Source: 70-18 sp041691815
GTDB lineage: Bacteria > Pseudomonadota > Alphaproteobacteria > Acetobacterales > Acetobacteraceae
Reading direction: 5' to 3'
Length of the DNA: 61,482 nt
NCBI GenBank assembly: GCA_041691815.1
Contig: JBEPTZ010000011.1
Span: 1 to 61,482 of the forward strand
Below the pieces are notes generated by a model that made no database searches, was not told the origin of the DNA, and was given only the letters and a program-made list of their open reading frames with translations. Below are positions 1 to 11,626 of this stretch, in pieces. The first letter of the stretch is position 1. Every line of letters starts with the position of its first letter. The position numbers were made by a program, and so were the translations under genes.

Positions 1-234
1 ACCGTCGATTTCGCCAGAACTGCAACTCCGCCGCGTTTTCACACGGTCTGCTTGAGTTCTGCACACTGGAAATGTGCCGGCGATTGACCTCGGCGAACCG
101 CATCGGGTCTGGCCGTTCCGCGGTTGATCGGTGTTTGCTCCCGGGAGGCAAACCCTGAGCCGGTCGCTTTGGACATCCGATGACTTCGTGCCATTCCGCC
201 GACGCTGACAACGATCAACAGGAGGAGCCGGAAT

Positions 235-621
235 ATGAATGCCAATTGCAGATTGGGATTGGGCGTGCTGGTCGGAGCCGGACTCGGCGCTATCGCGATG
301 GACCACCTTCGTGCCCAGGCCCGCCCTCCGGCCTACGTGATCTCCGAGATCGACCTGACCAACGCCGATGCCTACGCGAAGGAATACGTTCCGCTCGCCA
401 ACAAGGCACTCGCCGACAGCGGCCAGAAAAGGCTGGCCTCGGGCGGCAGGACGGCAGCGCTTGCCGGGCCACCGCCGGCATCACGCCTCGTCGTATCCGT
501 CTTCAAGAATCTCGAGGCGGCGCAAGCGGCCTACGGTTCCCCCGCCTACCTGGAGGCCCGCAAGATCGGCGATCGATACGCCAGGCTGCGTATCTTCGCC
601 GTCGAAGGCCTGCAGCAATAG
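235..621 (+). CDS. DUF1330 family protein with N-terminal membrane anchor
   Basis: 128 residues. Residues 1-28 form a hydrophobic Gly/Ala-rich segment after a short basic start, so an uncleaved anchor or a signal peptide is likely. The rest matches the small ferredoxin-like DUF1330 fold: a 'YVISEIDLTN' strand, a YAKEY helix, an R-L-V-V-S-V-F strand and a closing 'RLRIFAVEG' strand. The family function is unknown. The ATG is chosen because a strong AGGAGGAG ribosome site lies about 8 bases upstream. The gene ends in TAG. It stands alone: the next genes lie on the other strand. About 230 bases before it hold nothing I recognise. Confidence 0.85.
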   Translation: MNANCRLGLGVLVGAGLGAIAMDHLRAQARPPAYVISEIDLTNADAYAKEYVPLANKALADSGQKRLASGGRTAALAGPPPASRLVVSVFKNLEAAQAAYGSPAYLEARKIGDRYARLRIFAVEGLQQ

Positions 622-816
622 CCACCGCCGCTGTGACGTTTTATTTTGCCCGGCTATCCGCATGTTCGCCCTGGAGGCGCCGCCGCCGGAGTCGCGGCTC
701 ATTGTGTTGTTCGTTCAGCCGATCTTCTTTACGGCATGGCAGGGAGTCCGACGCGCGTGGTGACGCTGGACGTCGATGACACCGGCGATGTCGTGCAACC
801 GTGATCGGCGGCATCG

Positions 817-1908
817 TCAACTGGCCACGCCATCGGCTCGGCGGCGGTCGAGTGCCGCGTTCAGCAGAGCGACGAAGCGGGCGAGTATTGCATCCGGGCG
901 GATGTCGTCGGCGGTCGCGCGGTGCCTGGCACGCTGGGCCATCTCGGCGTACCAGGCTGGGTCGTCCCACAACCGCGCCACCGCCGCCACCCAATCATCG
1001 ATCGGTGCGCGCCAATCGACCAACACGCCGCCCTCACCGACGGATTCCGGCAGCCCACCGCGATTGCTTGCCACCACCGGGATGCCGTTCACCTGTGCCT
1101 CGTTGACCACGCGCCCCCAGGTCTCCTGCCACTGGCTTGGCGCCAGCAGCAGGCGGGCCTCCCGGTAGAGCTTGCGCGCGTCGCGGAACGGCGGAGTGAC
1201 CCTCAGATTGGGTAACGCGGCAGCCTGCCGGCGCAATCCATCCCCGTCGGCCTACGCAGTCAGCCCCTCCCAGTTCTGTACCACCAGGAAGGGGATGTCG
1301 GGGCGGTGCCGGGCAATCCCGAGCGTCACCGCGGCCCCTTTGCCGATGGTGAGTCCGACCTGCACCACGTGGCCACGCGGTCCCTCGCATAGATAACGTA
1401 CCGGGTTCATCAACGGCGGCAGCACCTCGAACCGCGCGCACAGCGGGCCACCCTGGTAGCCGGCGGTGAAGGCCGAATTCGCCACCGACACGCATCGCGC
1501 CAGCAGCGCGGCGGACGCGCCCTCAATCACAGTATGCGCGTTATGGCTGTACAGCATCACCGCGGCGCCACGTTTCAACGCTTCGGCGGCCATAGCGAAG
1601 CGCCAGGACTGCACCACGACCACGTCGGGACGGAACCAAGCGATCGCCGCACCGAGAGCGTCGGCCGGGGTCCAGCAGCGCAACACCGGGTAGCCCAGTT
1701 GGCGGTCGACGGCGAAGCCGGCGGTCATCCGGCTACGCAGCTTCAACCTGGCAAGGGCGCCCACCATGCCCCGGCCCTTCAGCGCCGCCAGCACCGCCGC
1801 CTGATGCCCGGCGGCCTTGAGTGCCAGGCAAAGTTCGTGGGTGTTGACTTCAAGTCCGCCAGTGTTCTCCGGCAGATGGACGTAATCGCTGGCAAACAGC
1901 ACCCGCAT
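817..1908 (-). pseudogene. Family 4 glycosyltransferase, interrupted by in-frame amber codon
   Basis: A GT-B glycosyltransferase of about 363 codons read in one frame, broken by a single TAG at 1252-1254. The upstream part (ATG at 1908, 218 residues) begins with the typical 'RVLFASDYVHLPENTGGLE' donor-side loop. It contains the 'VVVVQSWRF' and 'LYSHNAH' strands. The downstream part continues in the same frame with the acceptor-side motif 'QETWGRVVNEAQ' and 'GIPVVASNRGGLPE', the nucleotide-sugar-binding E-x7-E region. No other damage is visible, so this is a recent nonsense mutation or a base-call error. The start lies 5 bases after the stop of the GT8 fusion gene, so the two form one transcription unit. 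Without read-through the product lacks its sugar-donor half. Confidence 0.85.
1252..1254 (-). other. Premature in-frame TAG in the GT4 gene
   Basis: On the minus strand the frame reads ...GGG CTG ACT GCG TAG GCC GAC GGG GAT.... Homology-like sequence continues directly on both sides without a frame change. CAG or GAG to TAG would each be one substitution. Confidence 0.9.
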
Positions 1909-1913
1909 TCAAA

Positions 1914-3842
1914 TCACCCCCTGAGACGACGCTTGATGAATTCGGGGAGCGCCCATCCCGCCGCCCGGCGAAATCGATTGACCAGCGTCTGGTCAGCCGG
2001 ACGAAAGTCGCGCCACGGCGTCAGGCGAAGATATCGATAATAATCGCCGCGTCGCGGGTGCCTGCTGAAATAGCTCCACGGCTTGGAGGCGCCGTTGAAG
2101 TGAACGATCCGCGCGTCGCGGCGGACGCGTTGGATCTCGGCCTGCGGTGTCCGAAGATCGTGATAGGCAAAATAAAATGATGAGATGACATTCCAGGTGT
2201 AATCAAGCGCCAGGCGCTCATTGTAGAGCGTCGCGTTCAATGCATCCTGGTCGGGGTCGTTCAGTATCGCCCGGTTTTCAGCAATATACCCAAGCACCCG
2301 GCTGAACGCCTTGCTGGAGCGCCAGTGCGTCATGTCGATCAGCAGGACGCCGGAGTTGAAGTAGCCGTAGGCTTCCGGGATGCCGTACACGCTGCCGCGG
2401 GTGGAACCGGGGATGGAGACGGCGCCGATCGTGTGGCCGTCGAGGTCGATCGTCCAGAGCGCTTCAAGACTATCCGTCACCACGAGATCGCTGTCGAGAT
2501 AGAGCACGCGCTCCACCGTTTCGTCGAAGAAATCTTCCACCCAAAGACGGGTGTAGATATCGAGCGTGTAGTGATGAAGTACTGGCAAGGACAATGCCGG
2601 GTCAGGACTGAAAACCCGAAAGTTCAATGTCATGCGCGGATAGCGCATCATTGCCTGCAGCAGCTTCCGCTGCGCCTCCGGGTTGTCGGCGCCGACGACC
2701 ACGATCACGTTGATTGAACGTGTTGGCGTGTGTTCGGCGAGGGAGACCAGGGCGACCGACAGATGTTGGAAATACAACGCATTGCAGCACATCAGAACAT
2801 GCATCGGGGCCAGGTCGGCCGGAGGCGGCGTTGCGCCGCGAATGCTCTCCAGTACCTGCTGCGGGACTGCCGGCGTACCCGCCATGTCGTGGCAGAAGAA
2901 CGCCAGATATTGTCGGATCCAGGCGGTAAGGCGGTTTCGATCATGGTCGGGCCGGGGATAAGCTGCGCCACGCGGCATCAGCGAGGTGGCGTGAAAGGTC
3001 AGCTGGAAGACCCCTAGGCCCTCCTGCATCAGGGTGCGGGTCACCCGCTTCGCCTCGTCGACCGTCGCCGCTTCGGGCGAAAGCCGCACCCACTGCAGAA
3101 TGCCAGCACGCGCAAAGATCGCCGGCAGGCGCAGGAAGCGCGGCCATCTTCCGCTGATTGCCGGATACAGACGCGGTCCAAGCTTTCGCGCCAGGCCGGT
3201 AAAGCCGGCAGTCGCCGGCAACTCGAGAATGCCGCCAGTCTGGTCGAACCAGCACGGCGCCGCGGCACCCTCCCACAACGCCCGGCCGTCGAAGTCGCGG
3301 CAATCGTCGTGAGCGATCACGCTCGCGTAGAACTGGCAGCCAAGCCCGCGCAACTCGGTCGCTGCTCCCGGCCCTGGGCCAGAACGGCCGGCATGGTATA
3401 GTATCGGGCGAACACCAAACCGATCCGTGATCCGCTCAGTCAGGACATTCAAATTGGCGTGGTGCAGGCTCGGCGCCGGACGGTCGGTGGACGCATCGGG
3501 CGGGGTGCCTGACTCGCCACAGGGAGGCGTCACCCGCGGGTTCAGATGTGCCCCGATCAGGCAGCGCCCGCCCGCCAGCAGGCGTGCCAGCGGTTGCCAG
3601 GAGGTCTCGTCGTCGACGATCGGGAAACCGACGACGTAGATCGGAATGACGCCGAATTCGGCGAAAACCTCCTGAATGGGGTCGAGGTATCGCGTTGAAT
3701 CGAGGGCGTGGCGCGAATCGTCAGCTCGACGGACATGCTCAGGGTCGTCCGAGCACTCGATCACCACGAGCAACATCGGCCGCGCCTCAGTCGGCATATC
3801 CTTACGCTGCACAGGCTGGGACCGCATGGCCACCCCCGACAT
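1914..3842 (-). CDS. Two-domain protein: WalW-like polysaccharide deacetylase + GT8 glycosyltransferase
   Basis: 642 residues with two halves. Residues about 20-335 look like the WalW-type branch of the NodB/CE4 deacetylase superfamily: 'LLVVIECSDDPEH', 'GGRCLIGAHLNP', 'LYHAGRSGPG', 'FQLTFHATSLMPRG'. Residues about 347-640 are a family 8 glycosyltransferase with 'HVLMCCNALYFQHLSVALVS', the metal/nucleotide motif 'YLDSDLVV' near residue 450, 'GYFNSGVLLID' and the late 'HFNGASKPW'. GT8 enzymes transfer hexoses from UDP/ADP-sugars onto LPS or glycogen primers. Linked to a GT4 gene 5 bases downstream, this suggests cell-surface glycan synthesis. I see no membrane segment. The ATG at 3842 has GGGAG about 9 bases upstream; ATGs at 3827 and 3797 are weaker alternatives. 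The substrate is unknown. Confidence 0.8.
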   Translation of the reverse strand: MSGVAMRSQPVQRKDMPTEARPMLLVVIECSDDPEHVRRADDSRHALDSTRYLDPIQEVFAEFGVIPIYVVGFPIVDDETSWQPLARLLAGGRCLIGAHLNPRVTPPCGESGTPPDASTDRPAPSLHHANLNVLTERITDRFGVRPILYHAGRSGPGPGAATELRGLGCQFYASVIAHDDCRDFDGRALWEGAAAPCWFDQTGGILELPATAGFTGLARKLGPRLYPAISGRWPRFLRLPAIFARAGILQWVRLSPEAATVDEAKRVTRTLMQEGLGVFQLTFHATSLMPRGAAYPRPDHDRNRLTAWIRQYLAFFCHDMAGTPAVPQQVLESIRGATPPPADLAPMHVLMCCNALYFQHLSVALVSLAEHTPTRSINVIVVVGADNPEAQRKLLQAMMRYPRMTLNFRVFSPDPALSLPVLHHYTLDIYTRLWVEDFFDETVERVLYLDSDLVVTDSLEALWTIDLDGHTIGAVSIPGSTRGSVYGIPEAYGYFNSGVLLIDMTHWRSSKAFSRVLGYIAENRAILNDPDQDALNATLYNERLALDYTWNVISSFYFAYHDLRTPQAEIQRVRRDARIVHFNGASKPWSYFSRHPRRGDYYRYLRLTPWRDFRPADQTLVNRFRRAAGWALPEFIKRRLRG

Positions 3843-4760
3843 CGCGACAAACTCCCGATCGTCGGAATGGCTTCGGCAAACCTACAACCTTGCTGAGGAG
3901 ACACTTGATTATATCGAGAAGCCGAGGTGAGTATATACCAAACCAGACAACGCGCAGCGGATCGGGTGACCGAAGGTCATGTCCCTGCGGGCGGTGTGGT
4001 TGGGCGATACCGGTCGAAATGGTGATGGCCCTCGATGATCTCGCGATCGACGTCGCGACAATAGCGATGCACCATCCGGGTGCGGTTAATCTTTTCACCC
4101 ACTTGCCCCCCGCGCCGTCCGCCTGCATTTGCGCACGCTCGCCCATGATTGGGGCAAGTTTCCTTGCGCACCGGGCGTCGCGGGGGGAACTCCTGGCGGT
4201 AGAAAGACACCTCGGATGTTTTTTTGGAGCTTCCGCGGCTATATTCCATCGGCGGTTGCTGGCATCTGTTCCCGGTGCGGAATGCTCGTCCACAGCCAAT
4301 CCAAGGGGGCAACGCGATGGCTGTGGGCAGCGCCTCAATCGTTGCCCACCTCATGAGGTGCGAGGCTGACTTCCATCCCAGGCGAGTGAGGCTACGACCT
4401 ATTATCGGGGTCGCGCCCCCGAAAGCAGGAAGATGCCGACCGCATCAATCCCGCCACGTTCGGTAATGCCATCGCAATGGGGCATCATCACCCGACTCTG
4501 CATCGGCCAGGGCAACCGCGGTCTCGACCCGGCCGACAGAGGAGCCGGCACCCACCGGCGCCGGGAGCCTGGCTTGCACAGGGCAATCGCCGTCCGACAG
4601 AGCCCGGGTACAGCGGCGTGACCGTCTCGCCGCAGACGGCAACCCGCGACGGCCGCTGCTTTCTTCGGACTCGAGACCCACTACCCGCCAACACGAGCCG
4701 GAGCCTCTTTCCCTGCACACATATCTGAAAGACGCACAAGCAATCCGAAGTGCAGTGAGA
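3843..4760. other. 918-base stretch without a recognisable gene
   Basis: Six reading frames give only short, low-complexity peptides. The one stretch that reads naturally is a short minus-strand run ending at 3977 ('MVHRYCRDVDREII'), 32 codons if started at 4072; I do not recognise it, and it may be a gene remnant. Near 3895-3945 the sequence is more AT-rich and could carry the promoter of the GT8 fusion gene. A T7 run lies near 4220-4226. I saw no tRNA-like fold or terminator. Confidence 0.5.
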
Positions 4761-5552
4761 CTAGCTGGCCGCTACGGCCCGCCTGGTGATCACACCGACC
4801 AGATGCGCGCGGTATTCGGCGCTGGCATGGATGTCACCATTCAGGCCATCGGCGGAAATGCTGACGCCATCGAGCGCGGCAGGTGCCCAGTTGGCGGCCA
4901 GCGCGGTCTCGGCGGCGGTGTGGCGGAACACCCCGCCCTGGCCGGCGCCGGTGACCGCGACGCGCACGCCCTTCGGACCCTTGGCGACGAACACGCCAAC
5001 CATCGCATAGCGCGAGGCCGGATTCTTGAACTTGATATAGGCCGCCCGCTCCGGCGCCACGAAAGTGACGGCGGTGATCAACTCGCCCGGCTCCAGGGCG
5101 GTGCTGAACATGCCCTGGAAATAGGCGTCCGCGGCGATTTCGCGCTTGTTGGTCTTGATCGTCGCACCGAGTGCGAGCACCGCCGACGGATAGCAGGCCG
5201 AAGGGTCGTTGTTGGCCAGGCTGCCGCCGATGGTGCCGCGGTTGCGCACCTGGTTGTCACCAATGCCGCCGGCCAGCGCCGCCAGCGCCGGGATCGCTGC
5301 CTGCACCTCGGCGGAGGCGGCCACGGCGGCGTGGGTGGTCATAGCGCCGATGGTGACCGTGGAGCCGGACACGGTGATACCGGACAGGCCGAGTTTGGCC
5401 AGATCGACCACCTTGCTGGGGTGGTTCAACCGCTGCTTGAGCACCGGGATGAAGGTCTGGCCGCCGGCCAGTGCCTTGGCATCGCCATCGGCGGTCAGCA
5501 CGGCTACGGCGTCTGCGAGGCTGGTGGGTTTGCTGTAGGCGAACTCGTACAT
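4761..5552 (-). CDS. FAD-binding subunit (CoxM/XDH subunit M type) of a molybdenum hydroxylase
   Basis: 263 residues, the normal length for the medium flavoprotein subunit. The N-terminal FAD-binding motif 'AGGQTFIPVLKQRL' (about residues 29-42) and the second motif 'NRGTIGGSLANNDPSACYPS' (about 103-122) are the two FAD signatures of the CO-dehydrogenase flavoprotein family. The C-terminal CO_deh_flav_C region follows. It passes electrons from the 2Fe-2S subunit to FAD and on to an acceptor. It is the last gene of the string, 14 bases after the large subunit. The gene order small-large-medium on one strand supports one complex. Confidence 0.93.
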   Translation of the reverse strand: MYEFAYSKPTSLADAVAVLTADGDAKALAGGQTFIPVLKQRLNHPSKVVDLAKLGLSGITVSGSTVTIGAMTTHAAVAASAEVQAAIPALAALAGGIGDNQVRNRGTIGGSLANNDPSACYPSAVLALGATIKTNKREIAADAYFQGMFSTALEPGELITAVTFVAPERAAYIKFKNPASRYAMVGVFVAKGPKGVRVAVTGAGQGGVFRHTAAETALAANWAPAALDGVSISADGLNGDIHASAEYRAHLVGVITRRAVAAS

Positions 5553-5566
5553 CTGCTGTTCCTCGC

Positions 5567-7945
<2,379 letters not shown>

Positions 7946-8071
7946 GGAGCCCCCATTTATGCTGCGGTGTGCGGCAAGCGCCCTGCGAAGGGTGCCGCGC
8001 GATCCGTCTTTGCGGCTTGTTCCTCGACCAGCAGATGGAAGGGCACGCCCTCCCAGTACCTCATCCCGCCA

Positions 8072-8557
8072 CTATTCAGCGGCGGCGGCGTGCATCAATG
8101 GCTGGGCAGCGGCAATCGCCTTGACGATGTTGTGGTAGCCGGTGCAACGGCAGAGATTGCCTTCCAGGCCGTCGCGTATCTCCTGCTCGGTCAACCCCTG
8201 CGGGTTTTTGGCCACCAGGTCGACGGCGCTCATCACCATGCCGGGGGTGCAGAAGCCGCATTGCAGGGCATGATGCTCGCGGAACATCTCCTGCATCGGA
8301 TGCAGGGTGCCGTCGGCCTTGGCCAGGCCCTCGATGGTGGTCACCGCGCAGCCATCGGCCTGGACCGCCAGCATGGTGCAGGATTTCACTGAGGTGCCGT
8401 CCACATGCACCACGCAGGCGCCGCACTGGCTGGTATCGCAGCCGACATGGGTGCCGGTCAGGCCGAGCTTCTCGCGGAGCAGCTCGACCAGCAGCGTGCG
8501 CCCCTCGACCTCGACGGATGCGCTCTTGCCGTTCACCGTAAGCGTCACCTGAGGCAT
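8072..8557 (-). CDS. 2Fe-2S small subunit of the molybdenum hydroxylase
   Basis: 161 residues from the ATG at 8557, chosen because GGGAGGGAGAAGG lies directly upstream and homology-like sequence begins at 'MPQVTLTVNG'. The plant-type ferredoxin cluster uses C40, C45, C48 and C60 ('CDTSQCGACVVHVDG'). The second 2Fe-2S cluster uses C100, C103, C136 and C138 ('CGFCTPGM', 'CRCTGY'). All eight cysteines are intact. It carries electrons from the Mo centre to FAD. It precedes the large and FAD subunits on the same strand and follows the transporter gene string, separated by 125 bases. Confidence 0.95.
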   Translation of the reverse strand: MPQVTLTVNGKSASVEVEGRTLLVELLREKLGLTGTHVGCDTSQCGACVVHVDGTSVKSCTMLAVQADGCAVTTIEGLAKADGTLHPMQEMFREHHALQCGFCTPGMVMSAVDLVAKNPQGLTEQEIRDGLEGNLCRCTGYHNIVKAIAAAQPLMHAAAAE

Positions 8558-8682
8558 CGCCTTCTCCCTCCCAAGCTGTTCAAGCCGCAACCGCCGCAGC
8601 GGCGTCGCGCATTTGCTGAGTGTTGTCACCCGCCCGGCCTACGGTCAAGCCGCGCGACGCTATCGCACCAAAAACCGACGCC

Positions 8683-9693
8683 TCAGGCGGCGGCAACCGC
8701 CGGCACGATGTCCGGCACCACATCCAGATGGCACGCCGATAATTGCCCCCGCCCGCGGTCGCGCAACAATGGTTCCTCAACGCGGCACCGGTCGAACACG
8801 TAGGGGCAGCGGGTGTGGAAGCGGCAGCCCTTGGGCGGGTTGATCGGACTGGGCACATCGCCACGCAGGATGATGCGATTGCGCGGTGCCGTGGGGTCCG
8901 GCACCGGTTCGGCAGAGAGCAGGGCGCGGGTATAGGGGTGGTGCGGGGTGCCGAACAGCACCGCGCGATCCGCCACTTCGACGATCTTGCCGAGATACAT
9001 CACCACCACCCGGTGGGTAAGATGCTCGACGATCGCCAGGTCATGGCTGATGAACAGCAGGGCAAGACCGAGTTCGTCCTGCAGGTCGGACAGCAGGTTG
9101 ACGATCTGCGCCTTCACCGACACATCCAGCGCCGAAACCGCCTCATCGCAGACGATCAGGTCGGCGTCGGTCGCCAGCGCGCGGGCGATGCCGATGCGCT
9201 GGCGCTGGCCACCGGAGAATTCGTGCGGAAACCGGTGGATGGCGTCGCGCGGCAACTGCACCTTGTCCATCAGCCCGGCGATCCGATCCTCCAACTCCGA
9301 ACCCTTGGCGAGGCCGAAATTCCGGATCGGCTCGGCGATGATCTCGCCGACCCGCTGGCGCGGGTTGAGGCTGCTGAACGGATCCTGGAACACCACCTGC
9401 ATGCGCTGGCGCAGCGGCCGCAACTGGCCGGCGCGCAGATTGTCGATGCGCTGGCCGTCGAGCCAGACCTCGCCGTCGGTGATCGGGTAGAGCCGCAGGA
9501 TCGCCTTCCCGACGGTGGACTTGCCGCAGCCGCTCTCGCCCACCAGCGACAGGGTTTCGCCGCGAGCGATATCGAAACTCACGCCGTCGACGGCAAAGAC
9601 GTTGCCCACTTGCAGGCCGAGCAGCCCACCATGGATGGGGAAATGCTTCTTCAGATTCTTGACCTGCAGCAGGGGCGGCTTGGCAGTGCTCAT
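8683..9693 (-). CDS. Dipeptide/oligopeptide-type ABC transporter ATPase (DppF/OppF type)
   Basis: 336 residues. Walker A 'GESGCGKST', signature 'SGGQRQR', and Walker B in 'LIVCDEAVSALD'; the usual DEP is DEA here, a mild change outside the catalytic Asp-Glu. The C-terminal oligopeptide-transporter extension with the cysteine-containing 'FHTRCPYVFDRC' is present. It powers import together with the neighbouring DppD-like ATPase and two permeases. It lies 11 bases after dppD. The PepT family imports peptides, nickel chelates, opines and other small molecules, so 'dipeptide' is only a family label. No binding-protein gene accompanies this locus. Confidence 0.93.
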   Translation of the reverse strand: MSTAKPPLLQVKNLKKHFPIHGGLLGLQVGNVFAVDGVSFDIARGETLSLVGESGCGKSTVGKAILRLYPITDGEVWLDGQRIDNLRAGQLRPLRQRMQVVFQDPFSSLNPRQRVGEIIAEPIRNFGLAKGSELEDRIAGLMDKVQLPRDAIHRFPHEFSGGQRQRIGIARALATDADLIVCDEAVSALDVSVKAQIVNLLSDLQDELGLALLFISHDLAIVEHLTHRVVVMYLGKIVEVADRAVLFGTPHHPYTRALLSAEPVPDPTAPRNRIILRGDVPSPINPPKGCRFHTRCPYVFDRCRVEEPLLRDRGRGQLSACHLDVVPDIVPAVAAA

Positions 9694-9704
9694 CTTCGCG
9701 TCCT

Positions 9705-10694
9705 TCAGGCGGCCAGCGTGCGTTCGGCGTAGTGGCAGGCGACCAGATGCCCGGGCGATTTCTCCTCCACTGCCGGCGCGACAACGTGACAGACCGCGGT
9801 GGCGATCGGGCAGCGGTCGGCGAACGCGCAGCCGACGATCGGCCGGCGCAGGCTCGGCACCTGGCCCGGAATCTCGGTCAGCTTGGTACGCTCGGTCTGC
9901 TGCAACGACGAGCCGAGCTTGGGCACGGCGCCAAGCAGGCCGCGGGTATAGGGGTGCTGCGGATTGCCGAAAATGGCCAGCGCCGTGCCTTCCTCCATCT
10001 TGCGGCCGGCATACATCACGATCACCCGCTCGGCCATCTCGGCGACCACGCCAAGGTCATGGGTGATCAGCATGATGGCGGCACCGACGCGGGTCTTGAG
10101 GTCGCGCATCAGGTCGAGGATCTGCGCCTGGATGGTGACATCGAGCGCCGTGGTGGGCTCATCGGCAATCAGCAGTTGCGGATTGCAGGCCAGCGCCATC
10201 GCGATCATCACCCGTTGGCGCATGCCGCCGGAGAGCTGGTGCGGGTATTCCCGCACCCGTCGCTCCGGCGCCGGAATGCCGACCAGGATCAACAGGTCGA
10301 TCGCGCGGCGCTCGGCCTCGTGCGCCGACATCCCCTCGTGCAGGCGCAAGGTCTCGCCGATCTGGCGGCCGACGCTCAGCACCGGGTTCAGACTGGTCAT
10401 CGGCTCCTGGAAGATCATCGAGATGTCGTTGCCGCGGATCTTGCGCATCTCGACATCCGATAGTTCCAGCAGGTTGCGGCCCTGGAAGCGGATCTGGCCG
10501 GCAATCCGCCCCGGCGGCTCCTGGATCAGCCGCAGGATCGACATCGAGGTGACGGATTTGCCGCAGCCGCTTTCGCCGACGATGGCGACGGTTTCGCCGG
10601 CATCGATCGAGAACGAGAGCCCCTCAACGGCCCGGACCACCCCGTCCATGGTGGCGAAATGGGTCTGCAACTGGTCGACTTCGAGCAATGCCAT
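9705..10694 (-). CDS. Dipeptide/oligopeptide-type ABC transporter ATPase (DppD/OppD type)
   Basis: 329 residues. Walker A 'GESGCGKSV', Q-loop region 'IFQEPMTSLNP', signature 'LSGGMRQR', Walker B 'LLIADEPTTALD', H-loop 'LITHDLGVV'. The C-terminal oligo_HPY extension includes 'FADRCPIATAVC'. It pairs with the DppF-like ATPase downstream. Its ATG at 10694 is 5 bases after the stop of the permease gene, so translation is probably coupled. The substrate is not deducible from sequence. Confidence 0.93.
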   Translation of the reverse strand: MALLEVDQLQTHFATMDGVVRAVEGLSFSIDAGETVAIVGESGCGKSVTSMSILRLIQEPPGRIAGQIRFQGRNLLELSDVEMRKIRGNDISMIFQEPMTSLNPVLSVGRQIGETLRLHEGMSAHEAERRAIDLLILVGIPAPERRVREYPHQLSGGMRQRVMIAMALACNPQLLIADEPTTALDVTIQAQILDLMRDLKTRVGAAIMLITHDLGVVAEMAERVIVMYAGRKMEEGTALAIFGNPQHPYTRGLLGAVPKLGSSLQQTERTKLTEIPGQVPSLRRPIVGCAFADRCPIATAVCHVVAPAVEEKSPGHLVACHYAERTLAA

Positions 10695-10699
10695 GGCGG

Positions 10700-11626
10700 T
10701 CAGATCCTCTTGGCCATGCGCGGGTCGAGCGCGTCACGCAGGCCGTCGCCGAGCAGGTTCACCGCCAGCACGGTGACCGACAGGAAGGCCGCCGGGAAGA
10801 ACACGATATACGGCTTCACCTGCCACAGCGCCCGGCCCTCGGCCATGATATTGCCCCAGGAGGGGGTGGTGGGCGGGGTGCCGGCGCCGAGGAACGACAG
10901 GATCGCCTCGGTGATCATCGCCGCCGCACAGATGAAGGTGGCCTGCACCATCATCGGCGCCAGGGTGTTGGGCAGGATATGCTTCCAGATGATTTTCGGC
11001 ATGCGGGTGCCCGACGCCACGGCGGCCTCGACATAGGGCTGCTCGCGCAGCGACAGCACGATGCCGCGCACCAGGCGTGAGACGCGTGGCACCTCGGCGA
11101 TGGTGATCGCCAGGATCACGTTGCCGACGCTGCCGCGGGTCAGCGCCATCAGCGCGATCGCCAGCAGGATCGACGGAATCGACATCAGCCCGTCCATGAT
11201 CCGCATGATGATGGCGTCCAGGATGCGCACGAAGCCGGAGATCACCCCGATCGCCATGCCGAACACCGAGGAGAAGAACGCCACCGCGAACCCGACCTCC
11301 AGCGACACCCGGGTGCCGTACAGCACACGCGAATAGACATCCCGGCCGAGCATATCGGTGCCGAACCAGTAAAGTTCCGACGGCGGCCTGGTCCGCTTGG
11401 CCGGGGCCAGCGCGGTCGGGTCGACGGTGCCGAGGAACGGTGCGAAAACGCCGATCAGAACGATCAGCAGCAACAGCGCGCCACCGGCCGAGACCGTCGG
11501 ATAACGATAGAAGATCGTCATCAGCCAACCGCGCTGCCGCCGCTCGGGCAACACATCGGGCAGCACCGGGGCGGCCGTCACCTCCGACGCGGTCAACTCG
11601 GCACGCTGCATGATTGCTGTGCTCAT
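10700..11626 (-). CDS. Dipeptide-type ABC transporter permease (DppC type)
   Basis: 308 residues from the ATG at 11626 (MSTAIMQR). The first residues are cytoplasmic. An N-terminal OppC-like segment follows with the first membrane helix ('ALLLLIVLIGVFAPFLG') and the conserved 'FGTDMLGRDVYSRVLYGTR'. The BPD_transp_1 domain has about five further helices and an EAA loop 'YVEAAVASGTRMPKIIWKHILPN'. The start overlaps the stop of the upstream permease by one base (TGATG), so translation is coupled. Longer in-frame readings upstream of 11626 lie inside dppB and are not coding. Confidence 0.92.
   Translation of the reverse strand: MSTAIMQRAELTASEVTAAPVLPDVLPERRQRGWLMTIFYRYPTVSAGGALLLLIVLIGVFAPFLGTVDPTALAPAKRTRPPSELYWFGTDMLGRDVYSRVLYGTRVSLEVGFAVAFFSSVFGMAIGVISGFVRILDAIIMRIMDGLMSIPSILLAIALMALTRGSVGNVILAITIAEVPRVSRLVRGIVLSLREQPYVEAAVASGTRMPKIIWKHILPNTLAPMMVQATFICAAAMITEAILSFLGAGTPPTTPSWGNIMAEGRALWQVKPYIVFFPAAFLSVTVLAVNLLGDGLRDALDPRMAKRI

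Noticed and set aside
3977..4354. Possible 125-codon minus-strand gene.
   Set aside because: No ribosome site and mostly low-complexity sequence; only the last ~30 codons look protein-like.
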